From Streptomyces nymphaeiformis (GTDB taxonomy: Bacteria > Actinomycetota > Actinomycetes > Streptomycetales > Streptomycetaceae), in contig NZ_JACHJY010000008.1 of assembly GCF_014203895.1 (NCBI RefSeq), positions 310,001-374,000 of the forward strand: 64,000 nt of DNA. Reading direction: 5' to 3'. A program made the translations under genes and the position numbers. Position 1 is the stretch's first letter; each line of letters starts with the position of its first letter. A model generated the notes under the pieces. The model saw only the letters and a program-made list of their open reading frames with translations, ran no database searches and had not been told where the DNA came from. Below are positions 7,745 to 15,830 of the stretch, in pieces.

Positions 7745-10165
7745 CTATCGGCGCTTGCCGCCGCCCTCGCCGAGCAGGCCGGCCTTGCGGAGGGCGTCCG
7801 CCATCGCGCTGTTCGCGGGCGCCGGCGCCGACGAACGGTCCCGGCCGCCGCGCTCCCCGCGCTCATTCCGCTTACCGTCCTCGGAGCGGCGGCCACCGCC
7901 GCCCTGACGCTGCTGCGGAGGTCGGCCGGAACGCTCGCCGCGGTCACCCCGCTCGCCCCGGTCCCGCCGGGGAGCGCCGCCCTGGCCCTCCGCGCCCGGC
8001 TCGTCGTCGAGCCGCAGCGTCAGCGAGATCCGCTTGCGCGGGATGTCCACGTCCAGGACCTTCACCTTGACCACGTCACCCGGCTTCACCACGTCGCGCG
8101 GGTCCTTGACGAAGGTCTTCGACATCGCCGACACGTGCACCAGACCGTCCTGGTGCACACCGACGTCCACGAACGCGCCGAACGCGGCCACGTTGGTGAC
8201 GACGCCCTCCAGGACCATCCCGGACGCCAGGTCGCCGATCTTCTCGACGCCCTCCTTGAAGGTGGCCGTGCGGAACGCCGGACGCGGGTCGCGGCCCGGC
8301 TTCTCCAGCTCGCGCAGGATGTCCGTCACCGTCGGCAGACCGAAGGTCTCGTCGACGAAGTCGTCCGCGCGCAGCGAGCGCAGCGTGCCCGTGTCGCCGA
8401 TCAGCGCCGCGACCTCGCCGCCCGTCGCCTTCACCATCCGGCGCACCACCGGGTACGCCTCCGGGTGCACCGACGAGGAGTCCAGCGGGTCGTCGCCGCC
8501 CCGGATGCGCAGGAAGCCCGCGCACTGCTCGTACGCCTTCGGGCCGAGCCGCGCCACGTCCTTGAGCGCCTTGCGGGAGCGGAAGGGGCCGTTGGCGTCC
8601 CGGTGCGCCACGATGTTCTCGGCGAGGCCGCCGCTGATGCCCGAGACCCGCGAGAGCAGCGGAGCCGAAGCGGTGTTGACGTCGACGCCGACACCGTTCA
8701 CACAGTCCTCGACCACCGCGTCGAGGGAGCGCGAGAGCTTCACCTCGGCCAGGTCGTGCTGGTACTGGCCGACGCCGATGGACTTCGGGTCGATCTTCAC
8801 CAGCTCGGCGAGCGGATCCTGGAGCCGCCGGGCGATGGAGACCGCGCCGCGCAACGACACGTCCAGGTCCGGGAGTTCCTGCGAGGCGAAGGCGGAGGCC
8901 GAGTAGACCGAGGCGCCCGCCTCCGAGACCATCACCTTCGTCAGCTTCAACTCGGGGTGCTTGGCGAGGAGTTCGGCCGCCAGCTTGTCGGTCTCGCGGG
9001 AGGCCGTGCCGTTGCCGATCGCGACCAGCTCGACCGCGTGCTCCTTCGCGAGCCGCGCCAGCTTCTCCAGCGCCTGGTCCCACTTGTTGGCGGGCACGTG
9101 CGGGTAGATCGTGTCGGTGGCGACGACCTTGCCGGTCGCGTCGACGACGGCGACCTTCACGCCCGTGCGGAAACCGGGGTCGAGCCCGAGCGTCGCCCGG
9201 GTGCCGGCCGGCGCGGCGAGCAGCAGGTCCCGCAGGTTCGCCGCGAAGACCCGTACGGCCTCGTCCTCGGCGGCCGTCCGCAGCCGCAGCCGCAGGTCGA
9301 TCCCCAGGTGCACCAGGATGCGGGTCCGCCAGGCCCAGCGGACCGTGTCCTGGAGCCACTTGTCGCCGGGACGGCCCCGGTCGGCGACGCCGAAGCGGCC
9401 CGCGACGATCCCCTCGTACGAGGAAGGACCCTCCGTCGGCTCCTCCGGCTCGAGCTCCAGGCTGAGGGCGTCCTCCTTCTCGCCGCGCAGCATCGCGAGC
9501 ACGCGGTGCGAGGGCAGCGCCGTGAACGGCTCGGCGAAGTCGAAGTAGTCGGCGAACTTCGCTCCCGCCTCCTCCTGGCCGTCGCGGACCTTCGCCACCA
9601 GGCGTCCGCGGCCCCACATGCGCTCGCGCAGCTCGCCGATGAGGTCGGCGTCCTCGGAGAACTTCTCGGCGAGGATCGCCCGCGCGCCCTCCAGGGCGGC
9701 GGCGGCGTCCGCGACGCCCTTGTCGCCGTCCACGAAGGCCGCGGCGGCCGCCGCCGGCTCGACGGACGGGTCGGCGAGCAGCCCCTCGGCCAGCGGTTCG
9801 AGACCGGCCTCGCGGGCGATCTGGGCCTTCGTCCGCCGCTTCGGCTTGAAGGGCAGGTAGATGTCCTCCAGGCGCGCCTTGGTGTCGGCGGCCCGGATGC
9901 TCGCCTCCAGCGCCTCCGTCAGCTTGCCCTGCTCGCGGACCGAGTCGAGGATCGCCGACCGGCGGTCCTCCAACTCGCGCAGATAGCGCAGCCGCTCCTC
10001 CAGGGTGCGCAGTTGCGCGTCGTCGAGCATCTCGGTCGCTTCCTTGCGGTAGCGCGCGATGAACGGCACGGTCGAACCGCCGTCGAGGAGCTCGACGGCT
10101 GCCTTCACCTGTCGCTCGCGTACGCCGAGCTCCTCGGCGATCCTTGCTTCGATGGACGTCGTCAC
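7745..10165 (-). CDS. tex: Tex-like RNA-binding transcription accessory protein
   Basis: This 806-residue protein spans the Tex architecture: N-terminal helical Tex domain, YqgF/RNase H-like domain around GLDPGFRTGVKVAVVD (about residue 325), helix-hairpin-helix region (GVDVNTASAPLLSRVSGI), and an S1 RNA-binding domain (VTNVAAFGAFVDVGVHQDGLVHVS, about residue 640). An Arg/Gly/Glu-rich tail of about 90 residues follows, longer than in proteobacterial Tex. Tex binds nucleic acid and influences transcription and virulence-gene expression in other bacteria; the mechanism is unsettled. GTG at 10165 is chosen because the conserved TTSIEARIAEELG begins there; an in-frame ATG at 10195 is the alternative. 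Monocistronic by context. Confidence 0.92.
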   Translation of the reverse strand: MTTSIEARIAEELGVRERQVKAAVELLDGGSTVPFIARYRKEATEMLDDAQLRTLEERLRYLRELEDRRSAILDSVREQGKLTEALEASIRAADTKARLEDIYLPFKPKRRTKAQIAREAGLEPLAEGLLADPSVEPAAAAAAFVDGDKGVADAAAALEGARAILAEKFSEDADLIGELRERMWGRGRLVAKVRDGQEEAGAKFADYFDFAEPFTALPSHRVLAMLRGEKEDALSLELEPEEPTEGPSSYEGIVAGRFGVADRGRPGDKWLQDTVRWAWRTRILVHLGIDLRLRLRTAAEDEAVRVFAANLRDLLLAAPAGTRATLGLDPGFRTGVKVAVVDATGKVVATDTIYPHVPANKWDQALEKLARLAKEHAVELVAIGNGTASRETDKLAAELLAKHPELKLTKVMVSEAGASVYSASAFASQELPDLDVSLRGAVSIARRLQDPLAELVKIDPKSIGVGQYQHDLAEVKLSRSLDAVVEDCVNGVGVDVNTASAPLLSRVSGISGGLAENIVAHRDANGPFRSRKALKDVARLGPKAYEQCAGFLRIRGGDDPLDSSSVHPEAYPVVRRMVKATGGEVAALIGDTGTLRSLRADDFVDETFGLPTVTDILRELEKPGRDPRPAFRTATFKEGVEKIGDLASGMVLEGVVTNVAAFGAFVDVGVHQDGLVHVSAMSKTFVKDPRDVVKPGDVVKVKVLDVDIPRKRISLTLRLDDEPGAEGQGGAPRRDRGERGDRGERSGRPPQQRQGGGGRRSEDGKRNERGERGGRDRSSAPAPANSAMADALRKAGLLGEGGGKRR

Positions 10166-10301
10166 GGTGTCCCGACTCGCCTTCTCGTGCCTCAAGCTTG
10201 CGAGTGCATTCTGCCGGGTCGGTCACCCGTATGCGGCAACCGACCCGTCCCGCGCGCGTCCCCGGCGCCCGTCTCTCGGATCGGGCCCTCGGCCCGCCGG
10301 G

Positions 10302-11168
10302 TCAGCCCTTGCCGATCAGGTCCGCCGGGAAGGCGCCCGCGCCGGCCGCCGTGACCAGGAAGCCGCGCGCGAGCTCGGTGAGGCGCTCGACCCCGGCCGC
10401 GCCGAGGTGCTCGTACGGGGCGGAGTCCAGCCGGTCGGTGTGCTCCTCGAGCTCGGCGCGCAGGGCCGTGCCCGACTCCGTCAGCTCGCCCTCGGCGTCG
10501 ATCAGCCCGCGCTCGCGCAGCCGCTCCCGAGCCGCCTCCCAGTCCTCGCGCCGCCAGCCGCGCGTGCCCAGGACCCAGCGGGGGGCCATGCCCTTGCCGG
10601 TGGCGGTGTGCGAGGCGAGGGCCTCGACGGGGTCGAGCCCGGCGGCGAGCAGGGCCGAGAGGTGGCCGTCGCCGCGGTGCTCGCGGAGCAGGGTGGCGGC
10701 GAACCAGTAGGCGAGGTGGGGCTGCTCGGGCACCGGCAGGTCGGCGTGGGCCGAGTACAGCGGCCGGGCGTGCCGGGTGCAGGCCTCGGTGGCGCGCAGG
10801 GCGAGCTCCGCCGCCTCGGCCATCTCCGGGGACGCGACCGCGTCCTCGCCGAGCAGCCGGCGCAGGGTCGCGTCGACGGTCCGGAGGCGTGCGTCCAGGA
10901 CCTCGGCGGGGGAGGCGGTCTCCCAGACGGCCGGGAGGTGCCGGGCGAGGAACTCGTGGTTGTAGTTGTAGAAGGTCGCGGCGACCGTGCCCGCGCCCAC
11001 CGCGCCGAGCGCGGCGCTGCGCGCGGCGAGCCGCATCGCGCTCCGGTCGGTGAAGCCGAGCGCGGTGAACTCGCGGTCCAGGTCCGGCGAGAAGTACAGG
11101 GTGGAGTGGACCGGGTTGAGGGCGTTGTGGCAGTGGCGTCCGGCACGCGGGGGAAGGGCAGTCGTCAT
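10302..11168 (-). CDS. SCO6745-family protein (predicted helix-turn-helix fold)
   Basis: This 288-residue protein matches the actinobacterial SCO6745 family by its pattern: FYNYNHEFL near residue 68, PHLAYWFAATLLREHRGDGH near 160, and a GL-plus-TESG winged-helix-like C-terminal half. The family is soluble, without signal peptide, and its function is unknown; an HTH fold has been assigned to it. Two start codons are possible, ATG 11168 and ATG 11180 (four residues longer), neither with a clear Shine-Dalgarno. A 16-bp palindrome immediately upstream (11181-11196) would cover the transcription start, implying tight repression. It is divergent from the GlxA-type regulator. Confidence 0.75.
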   Translation of the reverse strand: MTTALPPRAGRHCHNALNPVHSTLYFSPDLDREFTALGFTDRSAMRLAARSAALGAVGAGTVAATFYNYNHEFLARHLPAVWETASPAEVLDARLRTVDATLRRLLGEDAVASPEMAEAAELALRATEACTRHARPLYSAHADLPVPEQPHLAYWFAATLLREHRGDGHLSALLAAGLDPVEALASHTATGKGMAPRWVLGTRGWRREDWEAARERLRERGLIDAEGELTESGTALRAELEEHTDRLDSAPYEHLGAAGVERLTELARGFLVTAAGAGAFPADLIGKG

Positions 11169-11180
11169 GACACCGAACAT

Positions 11181-11196
11181 TACCGACTGGTCGGTA
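11181..11196. promoter_or_regulatory. TetR-type palindromic operator candidate
   Basis: The arms TACCGAC and GTCGGTA are perfect inverted repeats separated by two bases. The shape and the ACCGA/TCGGT half-sites are typical of TetR-family operators. The site abuts the start region of the SCO6745-family gene and lies 84 bases upstream of the divergent GlxA-type gene, so it may control either. No TetR gene is adjacent. Confidence 0.6.
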
Positions 11197-11279
11197 CGAC
11201 GGGAACGACTGGAGCGCATGGCAGGAAAGGTGGGTTCCCCGTCGTTGCGGACGCGACCGGGCCCGCCAAGGATGGAGGC

Positions 11280-12251
11280 ATGCCGCAGCGCCCCGTCCTC
11301 GTCGTCCTCTTCGACGACGTCCAGAGCCTCGACGTCACCGGCCCCGTCGAGGTGTTCTTCGGTGCCGGACGCGCCGCCGGGGACCCGTCCGCGTACCCGA
11401 TCCGCACCGCCTCCCTGGACGGCGGACCGGTCCGTACGCACAGCGGACTGCGCCTGCTCCCCGACACCTCCCTCGACGCAGCCGTCGCCGACGGGCCCCC
11501 GCACACCCTCGTCGTCCCCGGCGGCGAGGGCACCCGCGCACCCGACCCGGCCCTGATCGACTGGCTGCGCGTCCACGCCCCGACGGCCGGGCGCCTCGTC
11601 TCCGTCTGCACGGGCGCCCTGCTCCTCGCCGAGGCCGGGCTCCTCGACGGACACCGCGTGACGACCCACTGGATCGCCTGCGACCACCTCGCCCGCCGCC
11701 ACCCCGACGTCGACGTCGACCCGGATCCGATCTTCGTACGGGACGGGCGGCTGTCCACCTCCGCCGGCGTCACCGCCGGCATCGACCTGGCCCTCGCCCT
11801 GGTCGAGGAGGACCTCGGCCGGGACATCGCCCTCACCGTCGCCCGCCACCTGGTCGTCTTCCTGCGCCGCCCCGGCAACCAGGCCCAGTTCAGCGCCCAG
11901 CTGTCCGCCCAGACCGCCCGTCGGGAGCCGCTGCGGGACCTCCAGCACTGGATCAGCGAGCACCCCGGGGAGGACCTCTCCGTCGACGCGCTCGCCGCCC
12001 GCGCCCGGCTCTCGCCCCGGCACTTCGCCCGCGCCTTCCACGCCGAGACCGGCACCCCGCCCGGCCGGTACGTCGACCGGGTCCGCCTCGAACACGCCCG
12101 CCGCCTCCTGGAGGAGACCTCGCGCGGCGTCGAGGAGGTCGCCCGCGCCTCCGGCTACGGCACGCCCGAGGCCATGCGCCGCGCCTTCCTGAAAACCCTG
12201 GGGACCGGCCCCGCGGAGTACCGCCGCCGCTTCCACTCGCCCCTCACCTGA
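11280..12251 (+). CDS. GlxA-type transcriptional regulator (DJ-1/PfpI domain plus AraC HTH)
   Basis: This 323-residue protein starts at an ATG with GGAGG five bases upstream. Residues 1-180 are a DJ-1/PfpI-like amidotransferase domain (VLFDDVQSLDVTGPVEVFF, VPGGEGT, and the nucleophile-elbow SVCTGALLLAEAGLL). Residues 220-320 are an AraC-type double helix-turn-helix (LSPRHFARAFHAETG and VARASGYGTPEAMRRAFLKTLG). Such GlxA-like regulators are activators whose ligand is usually unknown. Twelve bases downstream lies a stand-alone DJ-1/PfpI protein, a common partner arrangement. Probably they share one message, and the regulator may control its partner. Confidence 0.88.
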   Translation: MPQRPVLVVLFDDVQSLDVTGPVEVFFGAGRAAGDPSAYPIRTASLDGGPVRTHSGLRLLPDTSLDAAVADGPPHTLVVPGGEGTRAPDPALIDWLRVHAPTAGRLVSVCTGALLLAEAGLLDGHRVTTHWIACDHLARRHPDVDVDPDPIFVRDGRLSTSAGVTAGIDLALALVEEDLGRDIALTVARHLVVFLRRPGNQAQFSAQLSAQTARREPLRDLQHWISEHPGEDLSVDALAARARLSPRHFARAFHAETGTPPGRYVDRVRLEHARRLLEETSRGVEEVARASGYGTPEAMRRAFLKTLGTGPAEYRRRFHSPLT

Positions 12252-12263
12252 GAGGAACCACCG

Positions 12264-12902
12264 ATGCAGATCGCCGTCCTGCTCTACGACCGCTTCACGA
12301 CCCTCGACGCCGTCGGTCCGTACGAGCTCCTCGCCCGGATGCCCGGTGCCGAGACCGTCTTCGTGGCCAAGGAGGCCGGGCCGGTCCGCAACGACCAGGG
12401 CAGCCTCGCGCTCGTCGCCGACCGGAGCCTCGCCGAGGTCCCGCGCCCGGACGTCGTCCTGGTCCCCGGCGGCCCCGACGCCCGGGTCGCCATGGACGAC
12501 CCGGAGATCCTCGACTGGCTCCGTACCGCCGACGCCACCAGCACCTGGACCACCTCCGTCTGCACCGGCTCGCTCATCCTCGCCTCGGCGGGCCTGCTGA
12601 AGGACCGCCGGGCGACCACCCACTGGCTCGCCTTCGACGAACTGCGGGCGCTCGGCGTCGAACCCACCGGCGAGCGGGTCGTCTTCGACGGCAAGTACGT
12701 CACGGCCGCCGGCGTCTCCTCCGGCATCGACATGGCGCTGCACCTGCTCGGCCGGATCGCCGGGGACGAGACCGCCCAGACGATCCAGCTCCTCACCGAG
12801 TACGACCCGCAGCCGCCCTACGACGCGGGCTCCCCGGAGAAGGCCCCGGCGGCGATCGTCGCGCACTGGCGCGGCGGGAAGGTGCCGGTCAGGGAGGGCT
12901 GA
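12264..12902 (+). CDS. DJ-1/PfpI family protein
   Basis: This 212-residue single-domain protein has the DJ-1/PfpI layout: LLYDRFTTLDAVGPYELL, VPGGPDA, and SVCTGSLILASAGLL carrying the conserved nucleophile Cys, followed by TTHW and VTAAGVSSGIDMAL. The family includes glyoxalase-like, isonitrile-hydratase-like and chaperone members. The TTHW and SSGID motifs resemble the isonitrile hydratase/ThiJ branch, but I would not fix a reaction. GAGAGGAA lies at a proper distance before the ATG. It follows a GlxA-type regulator built on the same fold, so the two probably respond to the same metabolite. Confidence 0.85.
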   Translation: MQIAVLLYDRFTTLDAVGPYELLARMPGAETVFVAKEAGPVRNDQGSLALVADRSLAEVPRPDVVLVPGGPDARVAMDDPEILDWLRTADATSTWTTSVCTGSLILASAGLLKDRRATTHWLAFDELRALGVEPTGERVVFDGKYVTAAGVSSGIDMALHLLGRIAGDETAQTIQLLTEYDPQPPYDAGSPEKAPAAIVAHWRGGKVPVREG

Positions 12903-12905
12903 GAC

Positions 12906-13649
12906 TCAGAGCCCGTACGTGAAGCGGGGCGCGCGGCGCTCCAGGAAGGCGGCGACCCCCTCGGCGGTGTCGCCGCTGCCGCGTGCCTGCTCCGCCCAGT
13001 GCCCGTCCCGGTCCAGGCGCCCGTCGGCGAACTCCTTGGCCGCCGCCTGGGTGAGCAGCGAGCGGGAGGCGAGCAGCCGGGCGAACTCGGCCACCCGCTT
13101 CTCCAGCGCGCCCACCGGGTGCAGCTCGTCCACGAACCCGGTCCGCAGCGCCCGCTCCGCGTCCATCAACTCGCCCGAGAACAGCAGGTACTTGGCGGTC
13201 GAGGGCCCGACGAGGGCGGTGAGCCTGCGGGTCGAGGAGGAGGCGTAGACGATGCCGAGCTTCGAGGGCGTGATGCCGAAGCGGGCACCCTCCTCGGCGA
13301 AGCGCAGGTCACAGGCGGCGGCGAGCTGGCTGCCGCCGCCGACGCAGAAGCCCCGCACGGCGGCGACCGTCGGCTTGGGGAAGGCCGCGAGCGCCTCCTC
13401 GGCCCGTACCGCGAGCGTCTGCTGCTCGTCCCCGGGCTCCCGCAGCGCCGAGATGTCCGCGCCGGCGCAGAAGGTGTCGCCCTCGCCGGTGAGGACGAGG
13501 ACCCGCACGGCCGGGTCGGCGGCGAGCGGCTCCAGGACACCGGGCAGGGCGCGCCACATTCCGACGCTCATGGCGTTGCGCTTGGCGGGGTTGGCGATGA
13601 CGACGGTGGCGATCCCGTCCGTGACGCTGACCTTCAGCTGCGGCTCCAT
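12906..13649 (-). CDS. enoyl-CoA hydratase/isomerase family protein
   Basis: This 247-residue crotonase-fold protein shows ANPAKRNAMS, the oxyanion-hole segment FCAGADISAL near residue 62, and FCVGGGSQLAAACDLRFAEE near residue 100. The catalytic Glu pair of classical hydratases is only partly recognisable (FGITPSKLGIVY follows), so it may be an isomerase or hydrolase. It ends four bases from the convergent DJ-1/PfpI gene and has no operon partner. The ATG at 13649 matches the family N-terminus. Confidence 0.85.
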   Translation of the reverse strand: MEPQLKVSVTDGIATVVIANPAKRNAMSVGMWRALPGVLEPLAADPAVRVLVLTGEGDTFCAGADISALREPGDEQQTLAVRAEEALAAFPKPTVAAVRGFCVGGGSQLAAACDLRFAEEGARFGITPSKLGIVYASSSTRRLTALVGPSTAKYLLFSGELMDAERALRTGFVDELHPVGALEKRVAEFARLLASRSLLTQAAAKEFADGRLDRDGHWAEQARGSGDTAEGVAAFLERRAPRFTYGL

Positions 13650-13715
13650 GGGCCGGATGCTATCCGCCGTACCCGAACGTACGATCAGGAAGGGGTCGCT
13701 CCGAGGAGGCGGCAC

Positions 13716-14387
13716 ATGGCCGAAGACGTCGGCGGGACCCCGGCCGACGCCGACCCGGACCCCGTCCGGGAGATGGCGCGCCGGGGGAAGGAGCTGCGCC
13801 GCAGTTTCAGCTGGCTGGCCGCGCTCGGCAGCGTGCTCGTGATCGGCGGGATCGTCGGCCTGATCTACACGGCCGCCGCGACGCTGACCTCGATGCTCCT
13901 CTTCGGCTGGCTGCTGCTCGTCGGCGGGGTCGTGGGGCTGCTGCAGGCCGTCCAGTCGCGCGGCACCAGCTACTTCTGGCTCGCCGCGGTGGTGGCCGCC
14001 CTGAACATCGCGGCCGGTGTCGTGGTCATCCGCCACCCGGAGGGCTCCGCGGAGGCGCTGACGATGTTCGCCGCCCTGCTGTTCCTCACGGGCGGGCTGT
14101 TCCGGCTGGTCGGCAGTGTGGTGGTGCGGGGGCCGCAGTTCGGCTGGACGCTGCTCCAGGGAGTCTTCGGGCTGCTCCTCGGGATCCTGGTCCTGTTCGA
14201 CTGGCCGCACAGCAGCCTGTACGTCCTGGGCGTCTTCTTCTCGCTCGCCCTGCTCTTCGACGGGCTCGGTCTGATCGCGATCGGGGTGGGCGGCAGGAGG
14301 ATCGTCCGTATGGTGACCCCGGCGGTGCCGGTCACGGGCCCGGCTCCGGAGTCCTCAGAAACCGCACAAGACCAGTCGAACAACTGA
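13716..14387 (+). CDS. HdeD/DUF308 family integral membrane protein
   Basis: This 223-residue protein carries about six hydrophobic helices between residues 34 and 195 in the paired arrangement of HdeD/DUF308 proteins (FSWLAALGSVLVIGGIV, LFGWLLLVGGVVGLLQAV, FGWTLLQGVFGLLLGILVLFDWP). The N-terminus is acidic and the C-terminal 25 residues hydrophilic, both probably cytoplasmic. HdeD is linked to acid resistance in E. coli; the role in actinobacteria is unknown. GAGGAGG lies seven bases before the ATG. Confidence 0.85.
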   Translation: MAEDVGGTPADADPDPVREMARRGKELRRSFSWLAALGSVLVIGGIVGLIYTAAATLTSMLLFGWLLLVGGVVGLLQAVQSRGTSYFWLAAVVAALNIAAGVVVIRHPEGSAEALTMFAALLFLTGGLFRLVGSVVVRGPQFGWTLLQGVFGLLLGILVLFDWPHSSLYVLGVFFSLALLFDGLGLIAIGVGGRRIVRMVTPAVPVTGPAPESSETAQDQSNN

Positions 14388-14481
14388 CGTTGGCATACTC
14401 AGCCGATCAGAATGTGGCCGATAGGTGTCGACTTCTGGTCAGTAGGCCGGTCGGCCTGCGCGCATTGCCAAGACTCGATCC

Positions 14482-14970
14482 GTGGCGAGAATCGAGCACG
14501 AGGGTGGGAACGGGACCGTGGGGACCCACGGAGGCGTCCCCGCCCGGCAACCGTCCTACGAAGGAGTCTGGCGCTTCACCGCTGCGGCGGTCGACGTCTC
14601 CGTCCCGCAGGCCCGGCACGCCGTGCGTGACCTGCTGGTCCGCCAGGGCGTACCCGTCCATGAGGAGATCATGGACGGCCTGCTGCTGATCGTCTCCGAG
14701 CTGGTGACCAACGCCGTACGGCACGCGGCGCTGCTCTCCCCGGAGATAGCGGTGGAGGTCGCGATCGGCCCCGAGTGGGTCAGGGTGTCCGTCGAGGACA
14801 ACCACCCCTACCGCCCCAAGGCCCTGGAGGCGGACTGGGGGCAGACCGGCGGCCGGGGGCTCCTCCTGGTCCGCGAGATCGCCCAGGAGGCCGGCGGCGC
14901 CTGCGACGTCGAGCACACCGCGAGCGGCGGGAAGATCATCTGGGCGGCGCTGCCCCTGGGGCCCCTCTGA
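14482..14970 (+). CDS. anti-sigma-type histidine kinase-like ATPase
   Basis: This 162-residue protein has a GHKL ATPase fold: LLIVSELVTNAVRHA (N box) near residue 73, VEDNHPYRPK near 100, and QTGGRGLLLVREIAQEAGG (G boxes) near 117. It lacks a histidine phospho-acceptor domain, so it resembles RsbW/SpoIIAB-like anti-sigma kinases, which are abundant in Streptomyces. The GTG start at 14482 has no strong Shine-Dalgarno, and a GTG at about 14518 is a possible alternative because the first 25 residues look unstructured. No cognate sigma or anti-anti-sigma gene is adjacent. Confidence 0.82.
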   Translation: MARIEHEGGNGTVGTHGGVPARQPSYEGVWRFTAAAVDVSVPQARHAVRDLLVRQGVPVHEEIMDGLLLIVSELVTNAVRHAALLSPEIAVEVAIGPEWVRVSVEDNHPYRPKALEADWGQTGGRGLLLVREIAQEAGGACDVEHTASGGKIIWAALPLGPL

Positions 14971-15057
14971 CGGCTCCCGCCGGTCCGGCGCGAAACGTCG
15001 GACGGGCCCGGCCCCGATGGCACCGGGGCCGGGAGGCGTCGCCTCGGGAGCCGGCGG

Positions 15058-15678
15058 TCACCAGCCCCCGGACGGGCCCGTCAGCTCCCTGATCGCCGGA
15101 CGCGCCGCGTCCAGGACCGTCATGAACCAGGCGGAGAAGGGCAGGGCGGCGTGCCGCTCGGCCAGCTCCTCGGGGGTGACGAAGCCGGTGGACTCGATCT
15201 CCTCCGGGTCCGGCCGCGGCGCGGCCTGCACCAGGCCGACGAAGAGGTGGTTGTACTCCTGCTCCACCAGGCCCGAGGCCGGGTCCGGGTGGTTGTAGCG
15301 CACGGTGCCGGCCTCCGCGAGCAGCGACGGCGAGACGCCGAGCTCCTCGAAGGTGCGCCGGGCCGCCGCGGCGAACGGCGCCTCGCCCGGGTAGGGGTGG
15401 CCGCAGCAGGTGTTCGACCAGACGCCGGGGGAGTGGTACTTGCCGAGCGCCCGCCGCTGGAGCAGCAGCCGACCCGACTCGTCGAAGAGGAAGACGGAGA
15501 AGGCGCGGTGCAGCTGACCCGGCGCCCGGTGCGCGGCGAGCTTCTCCGCGGTGCCGATGGTCCTCCCCTCCTCGTCGACCAGTTCGAGCATGATCGGCGC
15601 CGGGACTCCGGACGGCTGGACGCCGTTCGACGCGGTCTCCGGCGAGACCTGAGCCGCGGGGGCTGGTGTGATCGGCAT
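15058..15678 (-). CDS. idi: isopentenyl-diphosphate delta-isomerase, type I
   Basis: This 206-residue Nudix-fold enzyme interconverts IPP and DMAPP. GVWSNTCCGHPYPGE contains the catalytic Cys and metal-binding His, and RRTFEELGV is the Nudix Glu motif. YNHLFVG and EEYNH-type residues follow as expected. Three ATGs lie within 15 bases (15693, 15684, 15678); the last is favoured by GAAGG six bases upstream. The first 27 residues are poorly conserved in composition. It is transcribed apart from the hopanoid operon but in the same neighbourhood, and could supply precursors to it. Confidence 0.9.
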   Translation of the reverse strand: MPITPAPAAQVSPETASNGVQPSGVPAPIMLELVDEEGRTIGTAEKLAAHRAPGQLHRAFSVFLFDESGRLLLQRRALGKYHSPGVWSNTCCGHPYPGEAPFAAAARRTFEELGVSPSLLAEAGTVRYNHPDPASGLVEQEYNHLFVGLVQAAPRPDPEEIESTGFVTPEELAERHAALPFSAWFMTVLDAARPAIRELTGPSGGW

Positions 15679-15770
15679 ACCCATCCTTCGCATCGGTCCT
15701 CGGCCCGGTGGGGCCACCACAGTCTGCCGTACAAAACCGGCTTGTCCGTACTTCGGCGGCCGGACGTGGC

Positions 15771-15811
15771 CGCTCCCACCGCACCGGAGTACACCCGGTG
15801 CGGTGGGAGCG
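15771..15811. terminator. intrinsic terminator hairpin
   Basis: A perfect 17-bp stem (15771-15787 with 15795-15811) with a 7-base loop sits 20 bases beyond the stop of the minus-strand methyltransferase-acetyltransferase gene and upstream of idi. It separates the two transcription units. Confidence 0.85.
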
Positions 15812-15830
15812 CCGCCGCCCCGCGGGGCGC

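Noticed and set aside
8076..10354. Very long open frames on both strands over tex
   Set aside because: The Tex frame carries all conserved domains. The others are shadows without domains.
11180..12866. Minus-strand extension of the SCO6745-family frame across the GlxA and DJ-1 genes
   Set aside because: The added sequence is Gly/Glu/Val-rich shadow of the two plus-strand genes, which have clear domains; the true start is at 11168 or 11180.
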